The notes under the pieces are model-generated. The model saw only the letters and a list, made by a program, of their open reading frames with translations. It did no database searches and was not told the DNA's origin. Of a stretch of 64,000 bases of DNA, positions 47,308 to 59,020 are shown piece by piece. Numbering within the stretch: position 1 is the stretch's first letter; the number at the start of each line of letters is the position of its first letter. Source of the stretch: Crocodylus rhombifer (Eukaryota > Chordata > Crocodylia > Crocodylidae); contig JAVSML010000998.1 in assembly GCA_038503035.1 (NCBI GenBank), positions 186,001 through 250,000 on the forward strand, read 5' to 3'. The position numbers and the translations under genes are program-made.

Positions 47308-48600
47308 ATAGATTTCATCAACATTAGAGCTGAAAGGGACCTCAGAAGATCATCAAGTCCAGCCCCCTGCCCCAGAGTAGGCAGTCAGCTAGGGTCAAAG
47401 GATGCAAGGGTGCTTGCACCACCTCTGGAGACAGTTTATTCAAAGCCTTGGGAGCTCAGACAGTGAAGAAGTTTTTCCTTATGTCCAGCCAGAAATGGTC
47501 TTGGAGGAGTTGGTGACCATTTGACCTTGTCATTTTTTGGGGTGCTCTGGTGAACAGTCATTCCCCCAGATCCTGATGTACATCCCTTATATACTTATAA
47601 GCTGCCACCAGGTACCCCTGAGCCTGCGCCTTTCCAGGCTGAAGAGTCCCATGGCTCTCAGCCTCTCATCATAGGGCCTGTTCTCCTGCCCTCTGATCAT
47701 GTGTGTGGCTCTCCTCTGGACTCTCAAGTTTTTCTGCATTCTTTTTAAATTGTGGAGCCCAGAATTGGATGCGCTACTCCAGCTGCAGCCTCACCAAGGC
47801 TGAGTACAGCAGGAGGATGACATCCTGGGATTTGCTTGAGAAGCATCTATGGATGAAAACCAGAGTTTTGCTTGCTTTACCAGCTGTGACATTGCACTGA
47901 TGGCTCATATTCATCTTATGGTCAGTCAAAGGGCCATGTCCCTTTCGGCTGTGGTGCTAGCAAGCCTAGCACTGCCTATAAGTGTGCTGCGTGTTTTTTT
48001 TTCCCCAAGGTGGAGAACCTTGCATTTTTTCGGTGTTGAATGTCATCATGTTTTCATCTGCCCATTTTCTGAGCCTGTCAAGGTCGGCTTGGATCACCAG
48101 CCTATCCTCAGGTATGGACTCTACCCCAAAGTTTGGTGTCGTTGGCAAACTTGGCCAGTCTGCTTCTGACACAAATGTCCACATTTTTAATAAAGATGTT
48201 AAAGGATATAGGCCCAAGGACAGAGCCTTGGAGGGCCCCACTGGTCACGGCGCACCACAATAATTTACTTCTGTTGATTTTCCACTTTCTGGGTCTGACC
48301 TCGGAACCAATTCCCCAGCCATCAGATTGATGTAGCCGAAGCCGCAGTTCGCCAATTTTTCCATGACGAGATCATGGGACACCAGATCAAAGGCTTTTTT
48401 TAAAAATCAAGATATATGATGTCAATCTTGTCTCCCTTGTCCAGGTGGTATGTCACCTAGAAGGAGATGAGATTGGTCAGGCAAGACTTACGTGCAACAA
48501 ACCTGTGCTAAACTTGGACATTTTCAGATTTCTCTAACTAACCTGAAAATTTAGAAAGCACTTCTTCAATCTTTTTTGTCTTATTCAGGACGGAAGTTTC
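47308..48600 (-). mobile_element. CR1 LINE, 3' 1.3 kb
   Basis: The plus strand starts with CATAGATTTCATCAACATTA, then GAGCTGAAAGGGACCTCAGA, the inverse of a CR1 3' end. The minus strand encodes the CR1 RT thumb, for example LVIQADLDRLRKWADEN and MTFNTEK at 47966-48241. Further right, antisense of the RT palm reaches about 48.6 kb, where the copy is truncated. Frameshifts and stops make it inactive. Confidence 0.9.
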
Positions 48601-48604
48601 TTTG

Positions 48605-49105
48605 TATTATAGGGCTTATTTTTTCTTTTCATTTAGCAGTTTTATTCTGTTTTACAAAAAAGGATTAAAGAAGTTTATTAAAATAATGGGGAAAGGGGCA
48701 GGGGCAAAATAGCATACTACCTCTTTATGTAAATTTTCCATCTTACATGTTCCATTGGTTTTTTTCTTTGTTTAAGTGATGCATGTTACAGGAGGATGAA
48801 GGATGGCCTATTCCAATAAAAGGATTTCTGAAGTTGTATGTACAAATCTTACTTCTTTACCAGTGATTTGGAAAGTATTTAAAATAGACATCTGAAACTC
48901 AATGTAGAAATGTTTTAATATTTTTTTTCTGCATGACAAACTGATTTTAATACCTCAGAGCTGGTTGAGGATTGTCATTTTCAGTTCATCAGGGTCTAAA
49001 ATATGCCTATACAAATTCATACTTTGAAATTTTTAAAAACATGGTTTATGTTATTCAGCTCTTAATGAAAACATTCCAATATGTCCAGTAATATTAAGTG
49101 TTGGA
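48605..49105. other. AT-rich DNA, no feature seen
   Basis: Nothing recognised on either strand. Confidence 0.45.
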
Positions 49106-49109
49106 TGAA

Positions 49110-49295
49110 ATGGCCTTACAGAAAATAGCCTATCTGTACCCTCCCTTCACTCCACCTTCAGATATCTGAAGATTGTTAGCAGATCCCCCACTCTGTCTTC
49201 CCTTCTTTACATTAAATAATCCCCGTTTTTCCATCCTTTTTTTGTATGTTTTGTAGACTTCTAATAATTTTTTTTACACTGTACTGTCTTCCAGA
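49110..49295 (-). mobile_element. Old L3/CR1 LINE, 3' piece of an interrupted copy
   Basis: Antisense LINE 3' sequence includes CTTCAGATATCTGAAGATTG, TTAGCAGATCCCCCACTCTG and TCTTCCCTTCTTTACATTAA. It resumes beyond the younger CR1 at about 49700 with TCAAGTGCAGTGCCTAAAAC, so the two parts are one element split by a later insertion. Confidence 0.65.
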
Positions 49296-49297
49296 GT

Positions 49298-49697
49298 CTG
49301 TCTAACTCAGATGTCAGGCCATATGAGGAAAGGCTGAGGACCTGGGACTCTTCAGTCTGAAAAAGATAAGGTTGAGAGGGGATTTGGTAGCAGGTTACTG
49401 TACATCAGGGGCTCAGTGAACAACTGTTCACCAGGGTACCTTTGGGAAAACCCAGGAGTAAAGGCCACAAACTCCTGGAAGACCATTTCAGGCTTAACAT
49501 TAGGAAGAACTTCTTCACGGGGTGTCCAGACTGTGGAATAAGCTCCCGCCAAAGGTGGTGCAATTGCCTACCCTGGAAATCTTCAAGAGGAGGCCGGACA
49601 GTCACCTTACTGGGGTCACTTGACCCACCTGTTATTTTTCCTACCTGGTATAGGACCTGATGATCTTTTGAGGTCTCTTTGAGCCTTACAATCTATG
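49298..49697 (+). mobile_element. Young CR1 inserted in older LINE
   Basis: Sense CR1 3' sequence carries CCATATGAGGAAAGGCTGAG, GGGACTCTTCAGTCTG and AACATTAGGAAGAACTTCTT. It continues with GAGGCCGGACAGTCACCTTA, TGGGGTCACTTGACCC and a final CCTTACAATCTATGAAAAAT. Only the ORF2 C-terminus and 3' UTR are present. It interrupts a more diverged LINE of the opposite strand. Confidence 0.88.
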
Positions 49698-49699
49698 AA

Positions 49700-51290
49700 A
49701 AATTTTTCTGAGTCTGTTTTCAAGTGCAGTGCCTAAAACTGGTCACAGTACTCTGTTCAGCACTGGTAAAGTCATAACTAGAGTGGAAGAATTACTTTCT
49801 TGACATGCAAGCAGCACTCCTCTTAATACAATCCAGTGTGCTATTGTTTTTTTCCCCACAAAAGCCCAGCCCTGACTTCATATTCAGCTTATGGTTGACT
49901 ATAACCCTAGGTTCTTTTCCACAGTACTTCAGTGTAGCCAGTTTTTCCCCAGTCTGTATGCATGTGATTTGTTCTGCCATAAGTGCTAGACTTTGCACTT
50001 GACTGAATTCAATGTAATTAATTTCAGACCATTTTTCCAGTTTATCAAGATCATTATGAATCCTAATTCTATCCTTCAGCAACTTTACCCAGTTGCTGTT
50101 ATCTCCAAATTGTCTTTGTGTACAATTAGTCCCATCCTCCAAATTGTTGATGAAGATACTGAACAGTACTGGACCTAGAAGTAAACACCAGGGAAACCCA
50201 GTCCATACTTTTTCCCAATTAGGCATTGAGCCATTTCTGACTACTCTTGAGCATGATGATCCAGGCAGTTATAGTTGCACCAGCACTTTTTTTTTTTTGT
50301 TGCCTTAAACTGCATTTCCTTGACCTACTAATGCAAGTGTCATGTGAGAGAGTGTCAAAAACCTTGCTGAAGTCAAAGTATATCATACCCTTTGCCCTCC
50401 TGCATCCACAGATACCTTCTCATAGTAGGAAATCTGGTTCGTCAGGCAGGACTTGCTCCTGAAGAATTCATGTGGGCTGTTTCTGACTGTGTTCTCCTCT
50501 AGGTGCTTAGAAATAGCTTGATATGTTCCATGACTTTTTCAGGAATTTAGGTAATCTATCATTCTCCATATTCTCTTCTTTTCCTTCCCTTTTTTTTATG
50601 AGCAGATTACTTGTTTTTCAATTGTCTGGAACTTTACCTTATATATACAAGTTCTCAAAGAGCCCGCCAGTGGCTTTGCACAGCCAAATCCTTGCATATA
50701 CCGTAGGATGCATCTTCTCCAGACTTGCTGAGTAGAAAACATTCAGCTTCTTTAAAGTAACCCCCTATCTTGCTCTACTGATAATCTGGGTTGATTATCC
50801 CTTCCCTTATTCTTGCTGCCCACTGTGCTTGTCATCTGGTTTCTGACTTTATTTGTGAGGACTGAAGTAAAGAAATCTTTAAGTACTTCAGTCTTCTATG
50901 CATTATTAAATTGCCCTCTGTATTTACTGAGGGACCTACATTTTTCTAGGTTTTTATTTTCTGACATGCTGTACTTGTAGAATGCATTTTTGTTGTTTTT
51001 CTTTATGTCCCTTGCTAGATGAATTGCAATTCATGTGTTGGTCTTCCTGACCTTCTCTATCCACACCTAGGTGAAATTCTTATACTTATCCCTAGTAGTA
51101 ATGACCAAATAACATTTTTGTAAGATTCCTTCCTGAGTTTCAGTCCATTCAAGAATTTACTGTTTAGCCAGGTTGGTGGTATCTTATTGTACTTTCCTTT
51201 GAAGCCTTCCACTTGAAGGTGTTTCACAAGTGAGAATAGAGTTATTATCAAAGCATCATTAGAAAGTCTAGGACAGAGAGATTAAGTAAC
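49700..51290 (-). mobile_element. Old L3/CR1 LINE with degraded RT
   Basis: The minus strand over 49792-50226 retains the RT stretch GPVLFSIFINNLEDGTN, then DLDKLEKWSEINYIEFS, in which the catalytic FADD is altered to a FGDN-like sequence. Further 5' parts follow in antisense up to about 51.29 kb. These include CTTGCTGAAGTCAAAGTATA and TTGTCTGGAACTTTACCTTA, the regions encoding earlier RT and linker segments. Divergence is much higher than in the CR1 at 49298-49697, so this is the older of the two. Confidence 0.75.
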
Positions 51291-51512
51291 TTTCTACATT
51301 AAAGCATGCAGTGTGAGAGGTTTTCTTTTTGAGTCTTTTATTGTGTTCCCTGCTCTATCTTAAAGTAATTCAATGCTGTCTTTTTTGTTACAAGAATCTA
51401 ATCTGTCAGTGATGGAATCCCTTCCTCATAAGCATAAGTGTTTTGTTAGCTGTAAGTGGGGAGGAGATTTAATGGGAAAGTGATATGAAACTAAGATGAT
51501 TCTGTGTTCCAC

Positions 51513-51538
51513 TGTTTTGTTTTGTTTTGTTTTGTTTT
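51513..51538 (+). repeat. (TGTTT)n microsatellite
   Basis: About five copies of TGTTT in AT-rich DNA. Confidence 0.9.
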
Positions 51539-51544
51539 CTTGTT

Positions 51545-52095
51545 TGTGATCACATACTTTTTTCTTTAAGGAAGTATTTAAAGAAATCTCTACTATAAGC
51601 TGAGTAATATTTTAAAAACAAAATCCATCCAATAAAAAATTTCTCCTCTGGTAACGTTTATTTGAAGTTTTTGTTTAAAACTACATTAGGTATACCATCT
51701 TGAAAAATCTGGTGGAAAACCTAAGAGACCATTGGCGTAGTAACTTAAAAGTTGTAGACTTTTTTTCCTACGCCACCCCCCCCCCCAAGAGCTAGGATGA
51801 CTCTGTGCCCAAATTAGCAATAAAATACAAAATTCATTATGTGTCTGGTTTGGTTTTGATTTAGGAGGGCTGGATACCATATTTTTACTGAGAATTAAAT
51901 TATCAAAATCTTGTAACTTGTATTGGTTTAGAAGTAACTTTCACCTCCAGAATTAGACTTCTGGCCTCTTACAGAAAAGTCAGATCTAAAGAAAATGGCC
52001 AAGAAAGTTATAATAATTTTAGGAAAATAAATACTTTAATGGCTTAGCTGTGTCAGATGAAACATAACCTTTTGTCTTTATTTTTTTTATTGTAG
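51545..52095. other. AT-rich DNA before candidate exon
   Basis: No recognised repeat. A run of C (51774-51786) lies within it. It leads into a polypyrimidine tract at 52071-52090. Confidence 0.35.
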
Positions 52096-52134
52096 AAGAA
52101 AGAAGAGAAATTCGGAAGCAGAGGGCGTGGGAAA
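52096..52134 (+). other. Candidate 39-nt coding exon
   Basis: TTTATTTTTTTTATTGTAG forms a near-ideal acceptor at 52095. The next 39 bases have no stop in the frame starting at 52096 and would encode KKEEKFGSRGRGK. They are followed by GTGATG, a weak donor. The length is a multiple of three. The charged, glycine/arginine-rich peptide is suggestive but too short to place. The frame reaches a stop soon after if not spliced. I do not recognise a gene. Confidence 0.25.
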
Positions 52135-52271
52135 GTGATGTGCTTGAGAATTTAATCTTTTAATTCCTGTCACTGTTGTAGTGCTGGATGACATTTTTGG
52201 GCCCTATCCTGCATATGTTGGCTTCTGCATATAACTTATGACTAGTGCCAATGGCACAAATGAGAGTAAAT

Positions 52272-52310
52272 GTATATAAAATTATATGGGGTGTGGGTGT
52301 GGGTGGGTGG
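52272..52310 (+). repeat. GGGTGT-rich tract
   Basis: GGGGTGTGGGTGTGGGTGGG-type sequence, a short G-rich simple repeat with weak G-quadruplex potential. Confidence 0.6.
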
Positions 52311-52894
52311 GTTCAGGCTCCCAGCAAGCAGGGAAAATGGCTGGAAAAGTAGGGCTTGATCCTGCCATTTCTGAAGTTAATAGCATATCTCCCAGAGGTG
52401 TTAATGGGCATGGAATTGGGACAAGCAGGTGAAAACAGATTTGTGAACATGTGTTATTTCCTTTTTCAGTTACCATGTTACTGTGTTTGAGTAATGTCAG
52501 GCTGCAGATATTTGGATGACTTGGGAGGTTATGAAATTGTTCATGAATCCTCCAGTTCCAGGAAATTGTAGCTAAGACTTATTTTATATTTACTTGTCTG
52601 CTGCTTAAATTTTTTTCTCTGGGATAAATGAGAAATGGCCAGTTATAGACTGCAGATTAGCAATAACCAAAGTGAACAATCTGTAAGCTGAAAGTTGTTC
52701 AGATGAAATGTTGAGGTAACTGTAAATACTGGATAATGATTTGTGTGCAAAAAATGTAAGTTGTGTGAGAATCTTTTTGTTCAAAAGCTATTTGACTACA
52801 GTAAGTTTTTAAATGTCAGCTAATGAGAGGATGAAAATGAATAGGGAAGGGAGTTTATTTTTTTGCGGCAGCATTTCATGTAGGTTTACAGTAG

Positions 52895-53110
52895 TCTTTT
52901 TATCTGAGACTCTCAAATTACTTTAAAGTATTAATTAAACTTATCATCACACTTGTGAGTTAGTAAGTCTTTTATTATCCCTGTTTTACAAATGAGGAAA
53001 TTGTGACCTTGAAAAAGGTGCCTGAGTTAACACAGTAGATCAGTGGTGGAGCTGAGAAAAGAACCCACTTGGTTTTAGACTCAGTTCCATGGTCTGATTT
53101 TCTCTCCCTT
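52895..53110 (+). repeat. MIR SINE
   Basis: The sense order of a MIR core is readable: TCATCACACTTGTGAGTTAG, then TTTTATTATCCCTGTTTTAC, AAATGAGGAAATTGTGACCT, AACACAGTAGATCAGTGGTG and GAGCTGAGAAAAGAACCCA. MIR belongs to the CORE-SINEs, which were mobile early in amniote history. This copy is diverged but unmistakable in order. Confidence 0.8.
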
Positions 53111-53114
53111 AATA

Positions 53115-54085
53115 TATCAAATGTGATATAGTTCTTGCATTTTCTTTATACTGCATTAAATGTGGGCAAAAGCCTAAGTCAGTAATAAGGCTGATTGATT
53201 GAATGTGGTGCTTGTGGATTTGTACTGAATGAAATTTTGTCAATTGATACAAAAAAATAACCTTTTCACTTCCCAAGTACAATCATTCAGTTTCTTCAGT
53301 ACTTGGAACAGCATTTATCCAGGATACTGGTAGCATTTGTTTTCCAGAATAAAATTAACTTGCATATAAATTTCCATAGTTTGTTCCATTTACCAACAGT
53401 TTCTAAATTGTCAGGCATTGAACTCAGCATATTTTGTTCTGTATTCCCAGAAGTGTGTATTTACTCTGCACAGGAAGTAAATAAAGTGTGTAGTTTGACA
53501 AGTTGATTAATGTAAACCACCTACATCCTTGTCTGTGGGTGGTTGGTAAGGACTAGTTTCTCCCCTGGTAGCTAGGATTAAGGTCATCTGTTCGCTCACT
53601 TCCCATTGTGGATGAAGCAGTCAGGCCTGTCATAGTTCTTTATCTCCACAACTGTGATTTATTTGGTGACCCTGCAAAATAGGACTGTCAACATTTCCAT
53701 ATCAGCTCAGTTTTGGGGATGGAAGGGGAGGGGAGGGGGTGCACATTGCTGAATGCCTTCAGAATCATTTGTATTACTTTGTTCACTTTTCATCTCTTCC
53801 CCCTCTCCCCACTTCAGAAAAGAAATGTGAAATATCACATTTGGTCTCCTCCCCATGAGATACTATCTTTATTTTTTGGTATTCTATTGGCATACTAAAA
53901 GAAAATATCAATACGATAGTAAATGCTTATGACAGGCACCTGAGAGGACAATTGTGTTTTTGAATCTCCTGAGAGATTTTATTTTTCCTTACTGCAAGTG
54001 CTTATTTTGGGAAAATCTTAATAAGAGTCATCTCATGGAAATGTATAGTTTTCACTGTTGACATCTTGAATCCTGACCTCTCATC
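53115..54085. other. Unique-looking DNA, no feature seen
   Basis: No recognised repeat or exon. A short GGGGAGGGGAGGGGG tract lies near 53725. Confidence 0.4.
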
Positions 54086-54089
54086 CTTT

Positions 54090-54900
54090 TACAGGATCTA
54101 TATGGAGGCAAGCACAATAAATAGTCTTTTAATAAGGCCATGGAGGAGTGTGTAGAAGAGTCATTAACTTACTTTTTGTGGAACAGTAATGGCTAAGGTG
54201 GTTAAGAAATAGTAAACAGTAAAGGAATTGTAAAGGGCATTAGACTAACTAAAGGGAGATGAAAGTGTATTATACTGAAGTGGGGATTTCAGGCTGGAGG
54301 AAGTTATTAGTAAAGTTCCTCAAGGATTGGTCTTGGAATGTTTTCATAAATTATCTTGGCACAAAAAGGTGGTGTTTGCTGATGAAATATGTTAATAACT
54401 CTCAAAGTAAAGGACCTTCATCAATAAAAAAGAAGATCAAAAATATTGTATGGGAAGAATTGACTGACCTGGAGTGCTGGAGTAACAGAAAAGATGTGAA
54501 GTTTTAATATTACAAACTGTAAAGCTATGTACTGAAATATTTTTAAACTTTTTTTTCTTAAACTGGAAACTTGTTGTTTGGAGAGATTAGAGGAAATGGG
54601 ACTGGGTAGATGAGTGTGAGCCACTAATGTGATATGTAGCTTTGAAGAAAGGTTATACAGATATATACCAGGATATATTTGTAGTGATATGGCAATATTA
54701 GTGGTCTTCATGTGGACTTCTGTGTACACATCTGGTCAGTCTATTCAAGAAAGAATTGTTCAAACTGGAACAGGTAAAAAGGACTCCCTGTGATAATTAA
54801 AAGAAATAAAGAGCCTATCCTATGATGGGAGACTAAGGAAGAATTACACCATATCATGGAGATCCCCAGAATAATTTTAATATGATGTGTTCAGGAAAAT
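54090..54900 (+). mobile_element. Old L3/CR1 LINE fragment
   Basis: In sense orientation GTTCCTCAAGGATTGGTCTT (VPQGLVLE) is followed by the degraded palm segment with VVFADE in place of the usual FADDT. Then come GACCTGGAGTGCTGGAGTAA and, near the right end, CCTATGATGGGAGACTAAGG, the C-terminal region. There are many frameshifts and stops. The age is similar to that of the copies at 5.6 and 58.1 kb. Confidence 0.65.
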
Positions 54901-54939
54901 CGGTGTATTATGGATGTGAATGTACTGATGTCAGTATGG

Positions 54940-55990
54940 GTGGGTGGTGGCGGTCCTGGTACCAGATATTGGGGGGGGCTACAGCAAATTCTGGAGTGGC
55001 TGCAGCCCCGCCTCTAGCCCCACACCTGTAGGCTCCTGCGGTGAAGGAGGGAGTGGAGCAGGGGCAGGTGCTGCCCAGTTGGGGTGGAGCAGAGGACTGA
55101 GCTATGAGTGGCTTGTTTGGGAGGCATAGGGGGCTGGGTGGTGGCTCCCGCCATTGCATGCACCCTAGGAGGGCATGGGGTGGGGCAAGCTGGGGCCGGG
55201 CTGCTTTGAGCTCTTCCTGGTGGAAGCTGGGCGAGGCTGTGCTCAGGGTGGGTGGCGGCAGCGCTGGGTAGGGACTACAGGAAGGCCTGTAGCCACTCTA
55301 GAACTTGCCGTAGGACTCCCCCCCCACCAAAACTTCTCCCAATGCAACACCCCTGCTGGGAAAAGCCTGGTGCTGACCCAGCCTGCCCTGCCCTGCATGT
55401 ACATCTGGGGGGCACATCACACCCCTGTGCACTCCAAGGAGTGTGCAGTGGCAGGAGCTGCCACGCCCCATGCCTCCCAGACAAGCCACTTGTGGCGCCA
55501 TCCTGTGCTCCGCCCCGGCTAGGCAGTGCCTGCCCCAGCCCAACGCCCTCCTTCACCGCAGGGGCCTATGGGAGCGGGGCTATGGGGGGAGAGGCTGCAG
55601 CCACTTCAGAATTCACTGTAGCCCCTCCTCCCATGGTGTGGCCCAGCCCCCCACCAGGAAGGACCCAACACCTCCCTGCTTGCACCTTGCAGCGGCATCT
55701 CCCCACCCCATGCGCAGATCCAGCGGCACACGTCCCCCCCCTCCATGCCCTCCTGGGTGCACATAGCAGCAGGAACCTCCCCCCAACACAGCTCAGTCCT
55801 ATGCTTGACCCCCCAGCTCCACTCCTTCCCTCCCCTGTGCCTCCCCCCCCCCCCCCCAACAGATTTACCAGCCAGATCCAGCAGCTCTCCACTTGGCCAG
55901 GCTGTGCTCTTGCCAACCACGTGCCGCACTGTAGCTGCGTGCATCCATGTGGCAGTTATTGGCCACATTAGTTCTGTGTACTCCCTATGA
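54940..55990. repeat. GC-rich block with inverted duplications
   Basis: About 200 bp at 54960-55160 recurs in inverted orientation at about 55440-55650. The two share CTTCACCGCAGG, GCCTCCCA and ACAAGCCACT segments and, when translated on opposite strands, a common TPSFTAGAY stretch. A third, shorter copy of the 'tgcagccactccagaattt' core is at about 55290-55325. A 15-base C run lies at 55843-55857. The long open frames (for example 55252-55971 plus) are consequences of composition and duplication. Class unknown. Confidence 0.6.
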
Positions 55991-56428
55991 CCCTTTTAAG
56001 TACCCCTAGTGCTACCAGCAGCTGCGGTTGACAACTGCTTTTTTATAAGAACAGACAAGATGGGCCAAAATCATTCCATCTGTCAGAAAGTGGTGTGTTT
56101 GCGGAACTGGTTTACCAGTTCACTGGATTACGCTTATCACCAGTTTTGCTTGTCAAGAGTACAGAACAAAGTCACAGATAGCCTAAACAATTTGCAGAAG
56201 ACCGTATATAACATGGTCCTATCATTCTGAGACTTTCACAGCTGTAGATATCCATATGTGGGTTTGTTTTGTGCAGGTAACAAATTAATGGTGTTCTGCC
56301 TTTTTTACTTCAGGAAAGTTAGAGCCCAGAATCCCAACTTTGCAGTTATCTTGTTCTGGATTCCAAGTCTGATATATGCATATGCTAAAAGTCCCTCTGA
56401 GGGCTGTAAAGAAATTAAATTTGTAGAC

Positions 56429-57451
56429 TAGTGATTCTCAACCAGGGTTTTGTAGTTCCCTGAGGTGCTTTGAGATCCTTTCAAGGGTGCCATGCAATGT
56501 TAGCACTGTTACGTGTCAAATGTGATTCACAAGATAAACCCAGAGAGATCAAATAGGAATCCATAGTGTCCAAAATATTCTGGCTGTGTCTAGACTAGTA
56601 TAGGTGTGCGCTTGCAGCAGTACAAATTAGTGCTGCTGCTTTGGTGCCATAGCACATGCCCCTGCACTTGCACTTTGTTGGGGACACATACTGCTGTGGA
56701 TAGACTGCCCATACCCAGCTCCTCCTGGCTTTGACTGGGCTCCATGTGCTGCAGACAGGGGTCTGGCTGGGGCACAGGGTGCCTCAGTGCAGGGCTAGCG
56801 AGCAGACAGTTCCCACACCGAGGCACCCTGTGTCCCAGTGGAGTACGCAGCTTTGTGCTACCGGCTTCCTCATCTCTGCATGTTGCAGAGTCCCCATGCT
56901 GAGGCAGGCGGAGATGGGAGCAGCCAGCCTGGGGCTACCTGCTCCTGCATCTTGAGGCACACTGCACCCCAGCTAGCTGCTCAGCAGCTGTCTGGGGTGC
57001 AGTGTGCCTCAATTCAGGGGCTCTTCAGTGCCTGGATATGGGGGGAGCAGTCAGCCTTGCTACTTTGTCTCTTTCTCTTGGTGCACACTATTTTTGCATG
57101 CTTTACACAGCTTTTTTTCGGGGGGGGGGGAGTTGCCCCTGGGAAATGGGGAAATCTCGGTAGCAAATTTTGCCCATGCTGCAAATTAGCAGTGAAACAC
57201 ATGGTTTAACATGCAACGTGTGCAGTTTTTAGTGCCACAGGGAGGCTTGTGAGCCACAAACCAAATATGCCTGCATGTGTAAACATGGCCTCTGACTTGT
57301 TGTGGTCCTTCTGAATTCTTTGCGTCGGAATTGCTCTGTTATTTACCTGTAGTCCAAAAATGAGTGAAAAATAAGAGCTGGCATTTTCCAAGGGGTGTTT
57401 TGAAAGTATTGAAGGGTGCCTGGAGTCTGAAAAGGTTGAGCACTGCTTTTA
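56429..57451. mobile_element. hAT-like element interrupted by a MITE
   Basis: The left end TAGTGATTCTCAACCAGGG and the right end with AAAGGTTGAGCACTG are inverted hAT-type termini, as at 2257-2500. The flanks TTGTAGAC (56421-56428) and TTGTGGAC (57452-57459) differ at one of eight positions, fitting a hAT duplication. The internal sequence ('gaggtgctttgagatcctttcaagggtgcc') parallels the small copy at 2.3 kb. A different MITE is inserted at 56582. Confidence 0.7.
56582..57290. mobile_element. MITE nested in hAT-like element
   Basis: It begins GGCTGTGTCTAGACTAG and ends CATGTGTAAACATGGCC, inverted termini of the GGCCATGTCTACAC family also seen at 31656 and 35259. TCT occurs on both sides (56579-56581 and 57291-57293) as a possible 3-bp duplication. 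It must be younger than the hAT-like copy that it splits. It is non-coding, with a GC-rich interior. Confidence 0.65.
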
Positions 57452-57837
57452 TTGTGGACAGACTGATAAAGTATACAGAGTGAAGTCTAAGGTGGGGGGA
57501 CTTAAAGCAGATCAGTTAATGTGTTAGGTTGGGGACATGCAGGCATTAAGGTGCATGGTTGACAGTTTAGGGATTGCAAATTTGAGGTAGTAGCAGGAGC
57601 TCTTATGGCATGGTATGTCAAATTCCAGTGAATCGTCGAATTCTGCTAAATACCATGTCACAAGTACATAAAAAAGGAAAGGAGTTCTTTATATGCCAGT
57701 GCTGGAAACGTGGACATTAGGAATTTGACATCTTGCTGATTTAAATCTTTGATTATAATTAGTGTTGCAGGAACTTGGTGAGCAATTTGTATGATTTGAT
57801 TGCTAAAATCATGGATTAAAACTTGTTCTGATAGGTA

Positions 57838-57868
57838 AATTGTGTTTTTTTTTTTTTGGGGGGGGGGA
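57838..57868 (+). repeat. T-run followed by G-run
   Basis: A run of T residues passes directly into a run of nine G residues in otherwise AT-rich DNA. Confidence 0.85.
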
Positions 57869-58129
57869 CAAACAGGGATGAAGGGTGGCACTAAACATTA
57901 GAGATACCATTTCTTGTGTTAAAATTTTAAAACTCATTGGTAAAAGAACTGTAAGATCTTGAATACATATGCATTCATGTCCTAAAGTAACTGAGGGGAA
58001 GGGATTTGTGAATCAAACCAGAAAATGTAATAAGTTACCAGTTTACTCAGCTGTCTCCTAAGTGTTCAAAATAAAACTGTATATTCAGTATGGAACTTCA
58101 GTATGGGAGAATTCTCATGACATCTCATG

Positions 58130-58700
58130 TGGGCTTTTTATTACATAAATAGAAAAGGTAAAATTATCCAGGATGAGGCAGAGAAGGTAAACATGTTCAA
58201 TCATGTATTTTTGTTTTATACCTGGAAAGAAGCAGGATGAATTACTTGCATGGCATGAGAACGTTAAAGTACTTTTGATTAACAACAAGTAGAAAGTTAA
58301 ATAACATCTCTTAGGAGTGATTTTTATTTATTTAAATGTGAGGCCTAGTTAATTATAGGAGTCCTAATAGAGATCAGTAGTCTGCCAATTATTAATTTTA
58401 ATATTAGTGTATTTGGACTGCTACAAGATTATCCTGATATTTTTAATATTCAGATAGTATATATGAGTTAACAGGATGACTTTTGTGATTATAAATTGGT
58501 TAGTCTAACTTCTGTTTTGGGCAAAATAATGGAAAAACGTACATGGAATAAATTAATGAAGGATGAGATTTTCATGTTGTTGATTTGTTTACTAATTTGG
58601 TTGTTAAAGGTAACTGAGAAGATGTAATGCATTTTTAAAATGTATTTTAATGTAGTACTCCACAACATTTTTATTAAGACTTTAGCATTCTAACTGACAA
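58130..58700 (+). mobile_element. Old L3/CR1 LINE fragment
   Basis: Sense patches read as the region before and around RT motif A: GATTATAAATTGGTTAGTCT (YKLVSL-like), then AACTTCTGTTTTGGGCAAAA (SVLGKIMEK) and TGGAATAAATTAATGAAGGA. The 'FF..YF.TWKE'-like part lies further left at about 58160-58240. Heavily degraded. Confidence 0.55.
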
Positions 58701-58971
58701 ATCTGAAATAAATCAGTAGGGAATCATCTAATGGGGGGGTGGGAGAAGTGGGGATGCTGATCTCTGATTTAGTGTATAAGGTAGAAATCTACCTTGCATT
58801 CTTCCCGACTTGAGGTTAATATGGCTAACTACCTCTCGATAGTTATGCTTTAGCCAGGCAGAAGTAATTGGGCTAAAAAAATGTGAATCTGAACAATATG
58901 CTCTGTTACGATATGATCGTGCCTTTTAGTTTTATATATCAATTAGTCTATGAATTTTATCATCGACCAAA

Positions 58972-59020
58972 GTAAAAGGAATAGTCTATTTAAGGAATAG
59001 ACTATTAAAGGAATAGTCTT
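58972..59020. repeat. AATAGTCTATT palindrome and repeats
   Basis: AATAGTCTATT and its exact inverse AATAGACTATT are separated by five bases, and a further AAAGGAATAGTCT copy follows. A short local structure of unknown meaning. Confidence 0.7.

Noticed and set aside
55252..55971. 239-codon open frame
   Set aside because: It spans an inverted duplication, and the same peptide segment appears on the opposite strand in the other arm, so it is a product of repeat sequence.
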